Assembly: GCA_002293535.1 (NCBI GenBank)
Contig: DBDK01000008.1
Coordinates: 203,696-267,695, forward strand
Reading direction: 5' to 3'
From: Alistipes sp. UBA934
Lineage (GTDB): Bacteria > Bacteroidota > Bacteroidia > Bacteroidales > Rikenellaceae
Length of the DNA stretch: 64,000 nucleotides
Shown: in pieces, positions 1-8,356 of the stretch
Layout: each line of letters begins with the position of its first letter
Numbering within the stretch: position 1 is the stretch's first letter
Program-made: the position numbers and the translations under genes
Notes under the pieces: model-generated
Database searches by the model: none
Seen by the model: the letters and a program-made list of their open reading frames with translations, nothing else
What the model was told of the DNA's origin: nothing

Positions 1-583
1 TGTGGATGAGCGTTGGTTGCTCTCTCCCAAGGACTTATGCACGCTACCTTTTCTCGACAGGATGCTCGATGCAGGCGCGCGGGTGCTGAAAATAGAGGGT
101 CGGGCGCGCTCGGCCGAGTATGTGAAGCGAGTGGTGGAGGTGTATAAGGAAGCGGTTGAAGCTGTGGTCGAAGGCTCAGATGGTGGGTTTTCACAGGATC
201 GCATAGAAGTATGGATAGGGCGACTCGGAGAGGTGTTCAATCGCGGATTTTGGGGCGGATATTATCTGGGTGCGCCGGTGCCGGAACTGAGCAAAAAATA
301 TGGTTCGTCGGCAACGAAGCGAAAGGTCTATGTGGGCAAGGTTACCAATTTTTTCAAACAAATATCTGTGGCTGAGGTGCTTGTGGAAGCAGCTGAATTG
401 GAATCCGGCAGAGATGTTGTTGTGTTGGGGGAGACGACAGGTGCGGCGGAAATTCCGGCAGTGGAGGTCTTTGTGGCCGAACAGCCAGCCGAAGTGGCCT
501 TGCAGGGAGTTTATTGCTCCATAAAGACAACGACAATGCTGAGACGGGGAGACAAACTTTATAAAATTGTGGAAAATGTTTAG
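1..583 (+). CDS. Peptidase U32 family protein, C-terminal fragment
   Basis: This is the 3' end of a gene that begins left of the window; about 193 residues are visible. The motif LKIEGRARS near visible residue 29, followed by a YVKRVVEVYKEA helix, is typical of the U32 'collagenase-like' family, whose studied members (RlhA, TrhP) take part in hydroxylation of rRNA or tRNA rather than proteolysis. A beta-rich C-terminal part follows. The stop at 581-583 overlaps the start of the aminopeptidase gene, so the two are probably cotranscribed. Which U32 subfamily it belongs to cannot be decided from the fragment. Confidence 0.8.
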   Translation, partial: VDERWLLSPKDLCTLPFLDRMLDAGARVLKIEGRARSAEYVKRVVEVYKEAVEAVVEGSDGGFSQDRIEVWIGRLGEVFNRGFWGGYYLGAPVPELSKKYGSSATKRKVYVGKVTNFFKQISVAEVLVEAAELESGRDVVVLGETTGAAEIPAVEVFVAEQPAEVALQGVYCSIKTTTMLRRGDKLYKIVENV

Positions 584-1958
584 CAAAGAAACCTACATCG
601 GGCGTCGTAAAGTACTGATGCAGAAACTGCAAGGCCGTGGAATCGTACTGTTGCCGGGTAACAGTGAGGCGCCGATCAACTATCACGCTAACACATATCG
701 TTTCAGACAGGACAGCACCTTTCTGTACTATTTCGGCTTGCCAATATCTGATCTTGTCGGAATCATAGATACCGATACAGGAGAAGCCACGCTGTTTGGA
801 GACGACTTTACGGTGGAAGACATAATCTGGATGGGGCCGCAACCCAGAGTGGTGGAATTAGCTGAACAGGTGGGTGTTAAACATACGGCGCCGCTCGCAA
901 AACTCGAACCAGCCATTGCCGAAGCAGTCGCAAGAGGTCGTGAAATTCACATACTGCGCCCCTATAGAGGCGACACGAGACTAATGCTGGAGAAAATAGT
1001 GCCAGATGCGTTTCTCGCCCCGTCGGAGATGCTGATACAAGCAGTGGTGGCCCAACGGGATAAAAAATCGGCAGAAGAGATAGCGGAGATAGAAAAAGCT
1101 TGCGCAATTGGCCACGAAATGCACCTAACGGCGATGAAAATGTGCCACCCAAGAGCACAGGAGCGCGAAATTGCCGGTGCAATCGAAGTAATAGCATTGA
1201 TGAAAGGCTGGGGAACGTCGTTCCATTCGATTGTGTCGCAACACGGGGAGACGCTACATAATCACAGCTATAACGGAATACTAAAAGAGGGTCGGATGTT
1301 ACTGGTAGACGCTGGTGCTGAGTCGGTTAGCAACTATTGCAGCGACTTCACGCGAACAACGCCCGTGAGTGGAAAGTTTACGACCAAACAAAAAGAAATT
1401 TACGACATAGTGCTGGCGGCGAACAACCACGCTTTCAGCGTCTCGGCGCCGGAGATCAGATACGTGGATGTGCACTTGGCGGCAGCGAGAATAATCGTCG
1501 AAGGGCTGAAGGAGCTGGGATTGGTGAAAGGCGATGTGGAAAAGGCGGTCAGTGCCGGCACCCACGCATTATTTATGCCACACGGGCTGGGTCACCAAAT
1601 GGGACTCGATGTGCACGATATGGAGAATCTGGGTGAGCAATATGTGGGCTACGATGCCGAAACGCCACGCTCGAAACATCCCTCGTGCAGCGCCTGCAGA
1701 ATGGGACGGAGGCTCGAAGCAGGGATGGTGGTGACGGTAGAACCGGGCATCTATTTTGTTCCCGAACTGATAGCAAAATGGCGCACGGAAAGCACCTGTG
1801 CCGAATTTGTGAACTTCGCAGCCGTGGAGAAATATCTCGATTTCGGAGGAATCCGACTGGAGGACGATATGCTGATCACGGAGACCGGCAATCGTCTACT
1901 GGGTAAGCGATTACCAATCACAACCGAGGAGGTGGAAGCGGCTATTCTTCCATCCTGA
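576..1958 (+). CDS. pepP: Xaa-Pro aminopeptidase (M24B, with AMP_N domain)
   Basis: A 460-residue cytoplasmic metallopeptidase that removes an N-terminal residue preceding proline. An N-terminal AMP_N domain (about 1-135) is followed by the creatinase-fold catalytic domain (about 170-450). All five expected dimetal ligands are visible: D245 (VDAG), D257 (SDFTRT), H340 (HGLGH), E389 (VEPGIYF) and E429 (GIRLED). I chose the ATG at 576 over the upstream TTG at 567; it overlaps the preceding stop by 8 bases. The length is normal for the family. The 3' end overlaps the convergent DUF4251 gene by 17 bases. Confidence 0.93.
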   Translation: MFSKETYIGRRKVLMQKLQGRGIVLLPGNSEAPINYHANTYRFRQDSTFLYYFGLPISDLVGIIDTDTGEATLFGDDFTVEDIIWMGPQPRVVELAEQVGVKHTAPLAKLEPAIAEAVARGREIHILRPYRGDTRLMLEKIVPDAFLAPSEMLIQAVVAQRDKKSAEEIAEIEKACAIGHEMHLTAMKMCHPRAQEREIAGAIEVIALMKGWGTSFHSIVSQHGETLHNHSYNGILKEGRMLLVDAGAESVSNYCSDFTRTTPVSGKFTTKQKEIYDIVLAANNHAFSVSAPEIRYVDVHLAAARIIVEGLKELGLVKGDVEKAVSAGTHALFMPHGLGHQMGLDVHDMENLGEQYVGYDAETPRSKHPSCSACRMGRRLEAGMVVTVEPGIYFVPELIAKWRTESTCAEFVNFAAVEKYLDFGGIRLEDDMLITETGNRLLGKRLPITTEEVEAAILPS

Positions 1959-2451
1959 GGATCTCGAAATCGGGATCCAGGTCGATCATACCAGAGAACG
2001 TTATGCCCTGACGCCGTAGCGCCAAAACGTTCAGTTGAACCTCGCCCGTCGGATAGATAGTCAGCGTGTAAGTGAAATTGTCATCGGGAGTCTGCGCACC
2101 GAATTCGATTATGCGCCGGCCTTTCCTACCCTCCTTCTCGGTGTAATTTATCATTTGAGACTCGAAATTCAGTCCCGCATCGCCTCCATACGACACACCG
2201 TAAGCACGACCAAAATAAGGCAAATAAGACTCAACCCGGTCACCGATCACCGAAACATAATAGACATTGTCCAGCATAAACGAAGGTGCCGACATCGGAT
2301 ATACCCTGTTGAAATCGACCTTGTAGAGCCGTTTGTCCAGCATTTCGCTAACAAGCGCACTTGTTACCTCATCGACGGGCTTTTTCTTTGCCTCAGCGAC
2401 GGCAGCCACACAGGCCACCGTCGTGAGAAGTACTAAAATTAACCTTTTCAT
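1942..2451 (-). CDS. DUF4251 family exported protein
   Basis: A 169-residue protein with a signal peptide (about 1-21, ending in AEA). The body resembles DUF4251, a Bacteroidota family of unknown function: a conserved NVYYVSVIGD strand, the YGGDAGLNF segment and a late TYTLTIYPTGEVQLNV strand pair. It is probably periplasmic. A TACCTTTG box at 2457-2464 lies only a few bases before the ATG, so the mRNA may be almost leaderless. It does not appear to be translationally coupled to the lipoprotein gene 30 bases upstream. Confidence 0.75.
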   Translation of the reverse strand: MKRLILVLLTTVACVAAVAEAKKKPVDEVTSALVSEMLDKRLYKVDFNRVYPMSAPSFMLDNVYYVSVIGDRVESYLPYFGRAYGVSYGGDAGLNFESQMINYTEKEGRKGRRIIEFGAQTPDDNFTYTLTIYPTGEVQLNVLALRRQGITFSGMIDLDPDFEILRMEE

Positions 2452-2456
2452 ACCCG

Positions 2457-2464
2457 CAAAGGTA
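2457..2464 (-). promoter_or_regulatory. Putative -7 box (TACCTTTG) for the DUF4251 gene
   Basis: It matches TAnnTTTG, the Bacteroidota housekeeping -7 element, read on the minus strand. No TTTG -33 element sits at the usual 19-21 base distance. If the last G is at -3, transcription would begin about two bases before the ATG at 2451. Confidence 0.4.
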
Positions 2465-2481
2465 CAAAAAACCTGCCAAAC

Positions 2482-4647
2482 TTATTGAGCGATAGTGGTG
2501 ACGTTGAAGTTTTGATTATGTTCGTCATTGCTCAATTGAGCTTCCCACATTTCGCTTTGGCTAATAGCCATAGTCAGAGTGAGCAGCATATCGTCGCCGT
2601 TGGCCTGTCTTTGCTGGCCACAGTACAACTCAATCAGTTCAAGGTTCTGACTAATGTCCAACGTAGCGATTCTGTTAGAGTAGCACATTAGCCTCTCCAG
2701 TTTAGTAAGATTACCGATGTCCAACGTGGAGAGATTATTGTTGCGACAAAATAGACCTACTAATTCAGTGTTGTGGCTGACATCCAAAGTGGTGAGATCA
2801 CACATTATGCATTCTAATCCTGTTAGTTTGGTGTTTTGATCGAGATTCAACGAGGCTAAACTCAATCCACTGCAAGACAAGCTATTCAATTCAACATTTT
2901 GGCGAACATCTAACGAGGTAAGTCCACTGTAACCACATTCCAGACCTCTCAAGTTAGAGTTGTGGCTAAGATCCAATGAAGTAAGATCATCATTATGGCT
3001 ACAAAACAAGGTCTCCAAAGCGGCGTTTTGACTGACGTCCAAGGTAGAGAGTCTATTTTGCCGGCAAATTAAAAATTTTAACTCGGTATTCTGACTGACA
3101 TTTAATGAGGCTATTTCATTTCTATCACAGGATAGGTACTCCAATGCACTATTTTGACGAATGTCTAATGAAGTCAGGTTATTATCATCGCATCGCAAAG
3201 TTTTCAGAGCAGAATTTTGACTGACATCCAGCGTAGAGAGTTCGTTTCGACTACACGACAACCATTCTAATGCGGAGAAAATTTCAATGCCGTCGAGTGA
3301 GTGGATACCCATACTGCCAACATATATATCAAGACTGATCGTGGTCACCACCGCGCATTCTTCGCGAGATAGAATGTTGTCATCATTGGTGTCGAACTTC
3401 TCGCAATATGACTTGAACACAGGATCGGTCATAAAACTGAAGCCATCCCAAACACTGGTCGATACAAACTCGGCACGAACCTCGACAGCTCCGTCAGGCA
3501 TTGTGAAAGTGTTATCGGCAGCGATCGAAACGCCGCCGGATACAACAACCCACCGGTCGAACCTGTATCCCTCGTCGGCCATAGCCGTAAGTTTAACAGA
3601 CGTGCCCTCCATCGCCTGAACGTAGTCGGCAGAAGCAGTACCATTATCGCCACTGGTGACAGTTACCTCATAAGCCGGAGCAAATTCGGCACGAATTTCA
3701 ACATTGGCGGAAGGCATCAGGAAGGTGTTGTTGGTGATGTCGATAGACACCTCTCCCTCTACAACAACCCACTGTTTGAACAAATATCCGACAATAGGCG
3801 TCGCAACAAGAGTGACGACATCGCCCTCGACAGCTTCTTCGACGCTTGCCTGAACCGAACCGCCATCACCACCGGTGACCGTAACAGTATACGTCGGCAC
3901 CGGAGCGATCTCGAATTCTACGCGAATCTCAACATCCTCATCGGGCATAACAAACGAATTCTGCTCGTCGATAGTCACGCCTCCGGAGATCACTATCCAC
4001 TCTTTGAACTGATAACCGACGGCAGGAATAGCCGTGAGGTGAACCAACGTGCTGCCATCCTCCATCTCCTCAAGATCGATAGAATAAGAACCATTGCCGC
4101 CACTGGTCACGGTAACGCCATACTGCTGAGGATCATCGGGATTTTCTGGTTCGTCGCCGGGACGTGGCTGATAGTCGCCATCCTCCTTAGCCTCCTCGAC
4201 AGTACGGGGATCCTGAGTTACAACGATCTCCTGAACCGTCTCACCACTTCTTATAACTATGATAGCCGAGCGTTTATCACCTGTAGTGTTATTATCAAGC
4301 ACCACTGTGAGTGAGTACTCACCTGCAACACCACCGACAGCCTCATTGTTGGTACCGCTCATAAACACACGCAACCACGGCTCGGCGCGCGTCACACCAC
4401 TTAAAGCCAGCGTCCAAGCCTCGGTAGTGGTAAACGACAAACGGGCAGCGTCCTGAGGTTCATCGTCATAAACGACCATCCTGGCCGCGCCGCCCGTGAG
4501 CACTATTTCTCCGGATTCGTCGGGATTATCGGGTAAAGGGTTTTGCTTTTCGGGTTCATCACCCTTGATGTTTTTATCCACATCAACAGTACAGGCAGGT
4601 ATGGACAAAAGCATACAAGCCGTCACAAATAACAGAAGTTTTTTCAT
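2482..4647 (-). CDS. Lipoprotein with BACON-like, InlB-type repeats and leucine-rich repeats
   Basis: A 721-residue predicted lipoprotein. I place the start at the ATG at 4647, which gives a clean lipoprotein signal (LLSIPAC, lipidated Cys at about 18); an upstream in-frame start would add an implausible leader. In order: an acidic linker; a BACON-like beta domain (about 45-150); three divergent InlB B-type repeats (about 175-405), each with a VGYxFxxWVVVxG-like core and ending in VEIRxEF; an EF-hand-like loop (DTNDDNILSREE); then about ten LRR units of the form LTSLDVSQNxxLxxLxC. Such proteins are surface-exposed or periplasmic binding proteins. It lies directly downstream of the type VII-like operon but has its own -7 box. 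A role in that system is possible but unproven. Confidence 0.8.
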   Translation of the reverse strand: MKKLLLFVTACMLLSIPACTVDVDKNIKGDEPEKQNPLPDNPDESGEIVLTGGAARMVVYDDEPQDAARLSFTTTEAWTLALSGVTRAEPWLRVFMSGTNNEAVGGVAGEYSLTVVLDNNTTGDKRSAIIVIRSGETVQEIVVTQDPRTVEEAKEDGDYQPRPGDEPENPDDPQQYGVTVTSGGNGSYSIDLEEMEDGSTLVHLTAIPAVGYQFKEWIVISGGVTIDEQNSFVMPDEDVEIRVEFEIAPVPTYTVTVTGGDGGSVQASVEEAVEGDVVTLVATPIVGYLFKQWVVVEGEVSIDITNNTFLMPSANVEIRAEFAPAYEVTVTSGDNGTASADYVQAMEGTSVKLTAMADEGYRFDRWVVVSGGVSIAADNTFTMPDGAVEVRAEFVSTSVWDGFSFMTDPVFKSYCEKFDTNDDNILSREECAVVTTISLDIYVGSMGIHSLDGIEIFSALEWLSCSRNELSTLDVSQNSALKTLRCDDNNLTSLDIRQNSALEYLSCDRNEIASLNVSQNTELKFLICRQNRLSTLDVSQNAALETLFCSHNDDLTSLDLSHNSNLRGLECGYSGLTSLDVRQNVELNSLSCSGLSLASLNLDQNTKLTGLECIMCDLTTLDVSHNTELVGLFCRNNNLSTLDIGNLTKLERLMCYSNRIATLDISQNLELIELYCGQQRQANGDDMLLTLTMAISQSEMWEAQLSNDEHNQNFNVTTIAQ

Positions 4648-4665
4648 TTCGTTTGGAGTTTGCTG

Positions 4666-4673
4666 CAAATATA
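4666..4673 (-). promoter_or_regulatory. Putative -7 box (TATATTTG) for the LRR lipoprotein
   Basis: It matches TAnnTTTG on the minus strand, 18 bases before the ATG at 4647. The nearest upstream TTTG is 25 bases away, further than the usual 19-21, so only the -7 element is well supported. It suggests this gene can be transcribed separately from the operon ending at 4705. Confidence 0.45.
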
Positions 4674-4704
4674 GCGAGTTTTTTAGATTTTTATTGCGCA
4701 AACT

Positions 4705-6954
4705 CTACCACACAATCAACATATTATTACCCTTGGTCATCTGCTGACCCAAAGTAAATCCTACTGAAATCGTAAAAGCACTCATCTTGAAAGGAGTCGA
4801 TTGTTTGAATTCACCAGATTTCGACACGAAATGATATTTGCCGGAATAGAAGCTCTGACCGATTCGGATATTCGCATTGAAATTCGGAATACGAGACATC
4901 ACTTCAACCCCGAAAAACCCTTCGTTTCCACTTATCATACTCGTCGAAAGAGTCTTAGACAGGTCGGGATTCCACGCATAACTGACCAAAGCGGCAACAC
5001 CCAGGCGTCTATAGAAGTAGCCTCCTACACGAAATTCCCCGTTTATGAGAAGGCAGCTTGCCGAAAACATATAATTGGAATATTCCATACCCTCCTCGTT
5101 CAATTCCGAGTCGATGATCGTGCCTTTGAAGGCTTTGTTCACCTGAAACACCGAAGCGCGAAGTATCGAAGTGGAGAGTCCCGGTGCGATGTTGAATTGA
5201 CCCAGGTCAATATCGGCCATCAGGTTGTAGTATTCTGCGCTCGTACCATTGTCGAATCTTGTTTTCAATTTGGGTTTTGTCAGGTAATAGGTTCCTGCAA
5301 GAGCGGTAAACGTCCCGCGAGAGTAGATCGGCAGAACGACCTCGTCATCATCGCTATTGTGCTTAACACGCAGAGAGTACCGTTTGATCTTATCTCCTTT
5401 GGGTTTTATGCGATACTCTCCAAAGGGCAGCAGAAACTCCTGAGGAGTAATAGCCGTTATCGTATCGTTTCTACCGGTGAGCGTAAATTGCAGATCTCCC
5501 TTTTCGCTCAATATTTTTATAGGATGCACCGGCTCCAAATTAAAATCGAAGATCAGGTCCTGATCTGAGGCTCTATCGACGAAGACATTTCGCCTTTGAT
5601 CTCCATATCCGGCCAGTTTGATCGCTATTGTATTTTGTCCCTCCAGAAGAGGAGTCACAAGAGGCGTATAACCGATTTTTGTATCGTTAAGAAAGACCTC
5701 TGCGCCTGCCGGACTACTCTTGACTTCATACTCCTTGAATCGGGACATTGACAACAGGTAATCTATCTCACCACCCTCCTCTATCGTGATGGTCTGACTT
5801 CCGACATCTGCCAAAAAGCCGTCTTTCTCAAACCTGATAATGTGCCTTCCGGTCGGAACCTCTTTTTTGAATATGGGCACAGTACCGATCTCCCTGTCTC
5901 CAAGAAAAACGGTAGCGCCGGAAGAGTTGCCCTTGTCGGTGATAGACAGATACCCGGAAATCGGCTTGAGAATAACGGTATGAACATTAGAATGCCCCTG
6001 CTCAACATCTATTTTGCTCGAATAATCGCGAAAATTTTCCAAACTTACGTAGATGTCGTGGCTTCCTACAGGCATAGGAATAAATCCATCTTTGTACGGC
6101 TTGAAGAGCTCGACCCGTTGCGCCTCTGCGACGGAGCTCTCATCAGGAAAGGCAAGGCTAATGATTTTTCCACCGACTGTTACGTGAGGATGTGATTTTA
6201 TCGGAAACTCGTCCGCAGACTCGACAGCCAAACGCACCAAAGAGAATTGTGGTTTCAACTCTATGTCAATAATATTTGCAGTTCCATCGCCCGGAACAAT
6301 CACAAGGGTATCTATAGGATAGTAGTTTTCCTTTGTTATTCGTACCCTGTATTCTCCTTCCTTAAGCTCGATCGGAGAAGATATGGATCGGGGTTGCTCG
6401 CCAACTCCGAAGTCGGCAAGGGCGTGACTTACATTCGAGCGGAAAAGAACCCTCCCGGAAGGTTCTTTCTCCGACGCCTCCTGTTCGACATTGACCGTCC
6501 TGTTCAACCGACCCATAGTTATTCTGAACGAGCCACTACGGGAATTTTGGGTGTAGTTTTGATCATAGCGAATTCTCAGAGAAGACGCTGTTTGTTCGGC
6601 GATGCTACACCACTGGGGCAAATCCTCCACACTCCAACTGCCTGAAGCTCTCACGGATATTACTCCATAGCCCTCGGAAGACGTGAATATCAAATTTGCA
6701 GGAGAGACGCTCAACACATCTTGCCGGGCCGGAGCAGGATTATTACATTTCTCTATCCAACCATTCAACTCTGCCGTACCGTTAGCAGGTTTGTCTGGGC
6801 AATTCTGAGCACTTTGGAACAACGCTATGGCCTGTCGATAATTTCCCCTTTCATATTGTGCTATACCATTTTTCAATCTGACGCTATAGCACTCCTGCGC
6901 AGCTACACCGGTACATACAAACAGTAACAGAATAAAAAGTACAAGTTTTTTCAT
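4705..6954 (-). CDS. Exported TPR/BACON/PEGA-repeat protein with beta-rich C-terminus
   Basis: A 749-residue envelope protein, last gene of the type VII-like operon. It has a signal peptide (1-19, cleavage after VAA), a TPR-like helical pair (about 21-75), a BACON-like domain (about 80-160, ending NRTVNVEQEA) and then PEGA-type repeats. The clearest repeats are at about 333-400 (GATVFLGDREIGTVP) and 407-475 (GAEVFLNDTKIGYTP). The last 200 residues are rich in alternating aromatic and polar strands (for example GEFRVGGYFYRRLGVAALVSY) and could form a small outer-membrane barrel. PEGA repeats are common next to bacterial Ser/Thr kinases, and the kinase gene lies 3 bases upstream. I infer an envelope anchor or outer-membrane partner; there is no secretin signature. 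Confidence 0.7.
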   Translation of the reverse strand: MKKLVLFILLLFVCTGVAAQECYSVRLKNGIAQYERGNYRQAIALFQSAQNCPDKPANGTAELNGWIEKCNNPAPARQDVLSVSPANLIFTSSEGYGVISVRASGSWSVEDLPQWCSIAEQTASSLRIRYDQNYTQNSRSGSFRITMGRLNRTVNVEQEASEKEPSGRVLFRSNVSHALADFGVGEQPRSISSPIELKEGEYRVRITKENYYPIDTLVIVPGDGTANIIDIELKPQFSLVRLAVESADEFPIKSHPHVTVGGKIISLAFPDESSVAEAQRVELFKPYKDGFIPMPVGSHDIYVSLENFRDYSSKIDVEQGHSNVHTVILKPISGYLSITDKGNSSGATVFLGDREIGTVPIFKKEVPTGRHIIRFEKDGFLADVGSQTITIEEGGEIDYLLSMSRFKEYEVKSSPAGAEVFLNDTKIGYTPLVTPLLEGQNTIAIKLAGYGDQRRNVFVDRASDQDLIFDFNLEPVHPIKILSEKGDLQFTLTGRNDTITAITPQEFLLPFGEYRIKPKGDKIKRYSLRVKHNSDDDEVVLPIYSRGTFTALAGTYYLTKPKLKTRFDNGTSAEYYNLMADIDLGQFNIAPGLSTSILRASVFQVNKAFKGTIIDSELNEEGMEYSNYMFSASCLLINGEFRVGGYFYRRLGVAALVSYAWNPDLSKTLSTSMISGNEGFFGVEVMSRIPNFNANIRIGQSFYSGKYHFVSKSGEFKQSTPFKMSAFTISVGFTLGQQMTKGNNMLIVW

Positions 6955-6957
6955 AAT

Positions 6958-8352
6958 CTATTCTTTTAATTCATTGATCTTTTCTGCAAGTTCGGCATCG
7001 TACTTCAGTCTAAGCGCTCTTTCTCCCCAGGCGATTGCCATACTCTTCTCATCCGGGATCTCGAATTCGTCCCACATCTCCAATGCCCCCTGAGCCGTGT
7101 TTTTATATACTGTGAACAACGAGTCCCGCCGGTTTTCCAGAGCGATTTTTTTTGTTTCCGCCCCCAAACTAAATCTGTCGGCAGAGCTCGTATGCAAATA
7201 TAGCGATTCATACTCATTCGCCTGCTGGTAATTGGTCAGGGCTTCTGAAAAGTAGTCCTCTCCTCGATCCTGATTCTGCTGCGCAAGAGCCATTAAATCA
7301 ACATATATCTTATGATTGGCATCTACCTTAGCGGCTTTTCGTTGCCATAGGCCCAAAGCGACAAGACCGCCCGCAAGTACAATCAAGCCCAGTATTATGA
7401 TTATGAAATGGTTCTTTATGATTCTCCTGATATTTCTTTTAATCAGGTCAAAGCGCGGAACAGGGATCAGCGGTTTTTTATTCAGCAGATCGTCCATAAA
7501 TTCCCGTATGCTCTGATGGCGGCTTTCGGGCGGGAGGGACATCGCTTTTATAATAGTGCGATTGGCATATTCTGGAATCGACGGACACAAGGCCTTAGGC
7601 TCCGTCATATTCTCCATAGTACGCTCGGTGGCATCCATCGGCTTCTGTCCTGTCAATGTAAAATAGAATACCGCCCCCAAAGAATAGATGTCCGTGTAGG
7701 TTCCCTTTCTGCTCGTTGCCGAGTATTGTTCCAGCGGTGCATATCCTTTTTTCAGAATGGCCGTATGGTTCTGTGTCTTATCGTGGATAAACTCACGTGC
7801 CGATCCGAAATCGATCAAAACGATCTTGTCGTCCGGGGTGATTATTATGTTGTCCGGAGTTATGTCGCGATGAAGGATATTGTTACTGTGAATATAGTCG
7901 ATAGCTTCGGAGAGTTGTGCAATGTAATTAACAGCTACAGCATAGTCCATCGCCCCATTCTGTTTCACAAGACCCTGCAGGGTTGTACCCTCGACGAACG
8001 ACATAACAATGTAGGAGGTGCCGTTCTCCTCGAACACGTCGATAACCTCCACTATGTTGGAATGATGAAGCTTTGCCAGAGTCTGGGCTTCGTCTATGAA
8101 CTTTTGCTTGAACTTGTCGTAATCCTCCTGTTCGATCCCCTGCAGATGAACCCGACTGGTTTTGGTGTTACGAACACAGTAACCGCTGATAAAGAACTCC
8201 TTAATGGCGTAGTGTTTATTGAGCGTGTAATGTTTCGCATAATAGGTAATGCCGAAACCTCCCACACCCAGCAATTTCTCTATCTTGTATTTGCCGCTAT
8301 GCAGGGTGGCTCCATTAGCCAGCTCTCTAAACTTCAAGCTATTAGTCGCCAT
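6958..8352 (-). CDS. Membrane Ser/Thr protein kinase
   Basis: A 464-residue Hanks-type kinase. The N-terminal kinase domain (about 20-290) has the glycine loop GVGGFGITY (29-37), Lys51 in AIKEFF, HRDITPDN (161-168, with the usual LK replaced by IT), DFG at 181-183 and a shortened APLEQY at the APE position. A transmembrane helix (about 315-335) follows a basic segment. The C-terminal 125 residues are helical, TPR-like and presumably periplasmic, a plausible sensing domain. It sits between the FHA-kinase and the PEGA protein with 3-4 base spacing. Its likely role is to phosphorylate threonines recognised by the FHA proteins of the same operon. Confidence 0.88.
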   Translation of the reverse strand: MATNSLKFRELANGATLHSGKYKIEKLLGVGGFGITYYAKHYTLNKHYAIKEFFISGYCVRNTKTSRVHLQGIEQEDYDKFKQKFIDEAQTLAKLHHSNIVEVIDVFEENGTSYIVMSFVEGTTLQGLVKQNGAMDYAVAVNYIAQLSEAIDYIHSNNILHRDITPDNIIITPDDKIVLIDFGSAREFIHDKTQNHTAILKKGYAPLEQYSATSRKGTYTDIYSLGAVFYFTLTGQKPMDATERTMENMTEPKALCPSIPEYANRTIIKAMSLPPESRHQSIREFMDDLLNKKPLIPVPRFDLIKRNIRRIIKNHFIIIILGLIVLAGGLVALGLWQRKAAKVDANHKIYVDLMALAQQNQDRGEDYFSEALTNYQQANEYESLYLHTSSADRFSLGAETKKIALENRRDSLFTVYKNTAQGALEMWDEFEIPDEKSMAIAWGERALRLKYDAELAEKINELKE

Positions 8353-8356
8353 ATTA

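Noticed and set aside
2690..3290. Short periodic DNA repeats that might look like a CRISPR array or minisatellite
   Set aside because: The period is about 63 bases with variable sequence and stays in frame, encoding LRR units (LDVSQN); there are no constant repeats with unique spacers and no cas genes.
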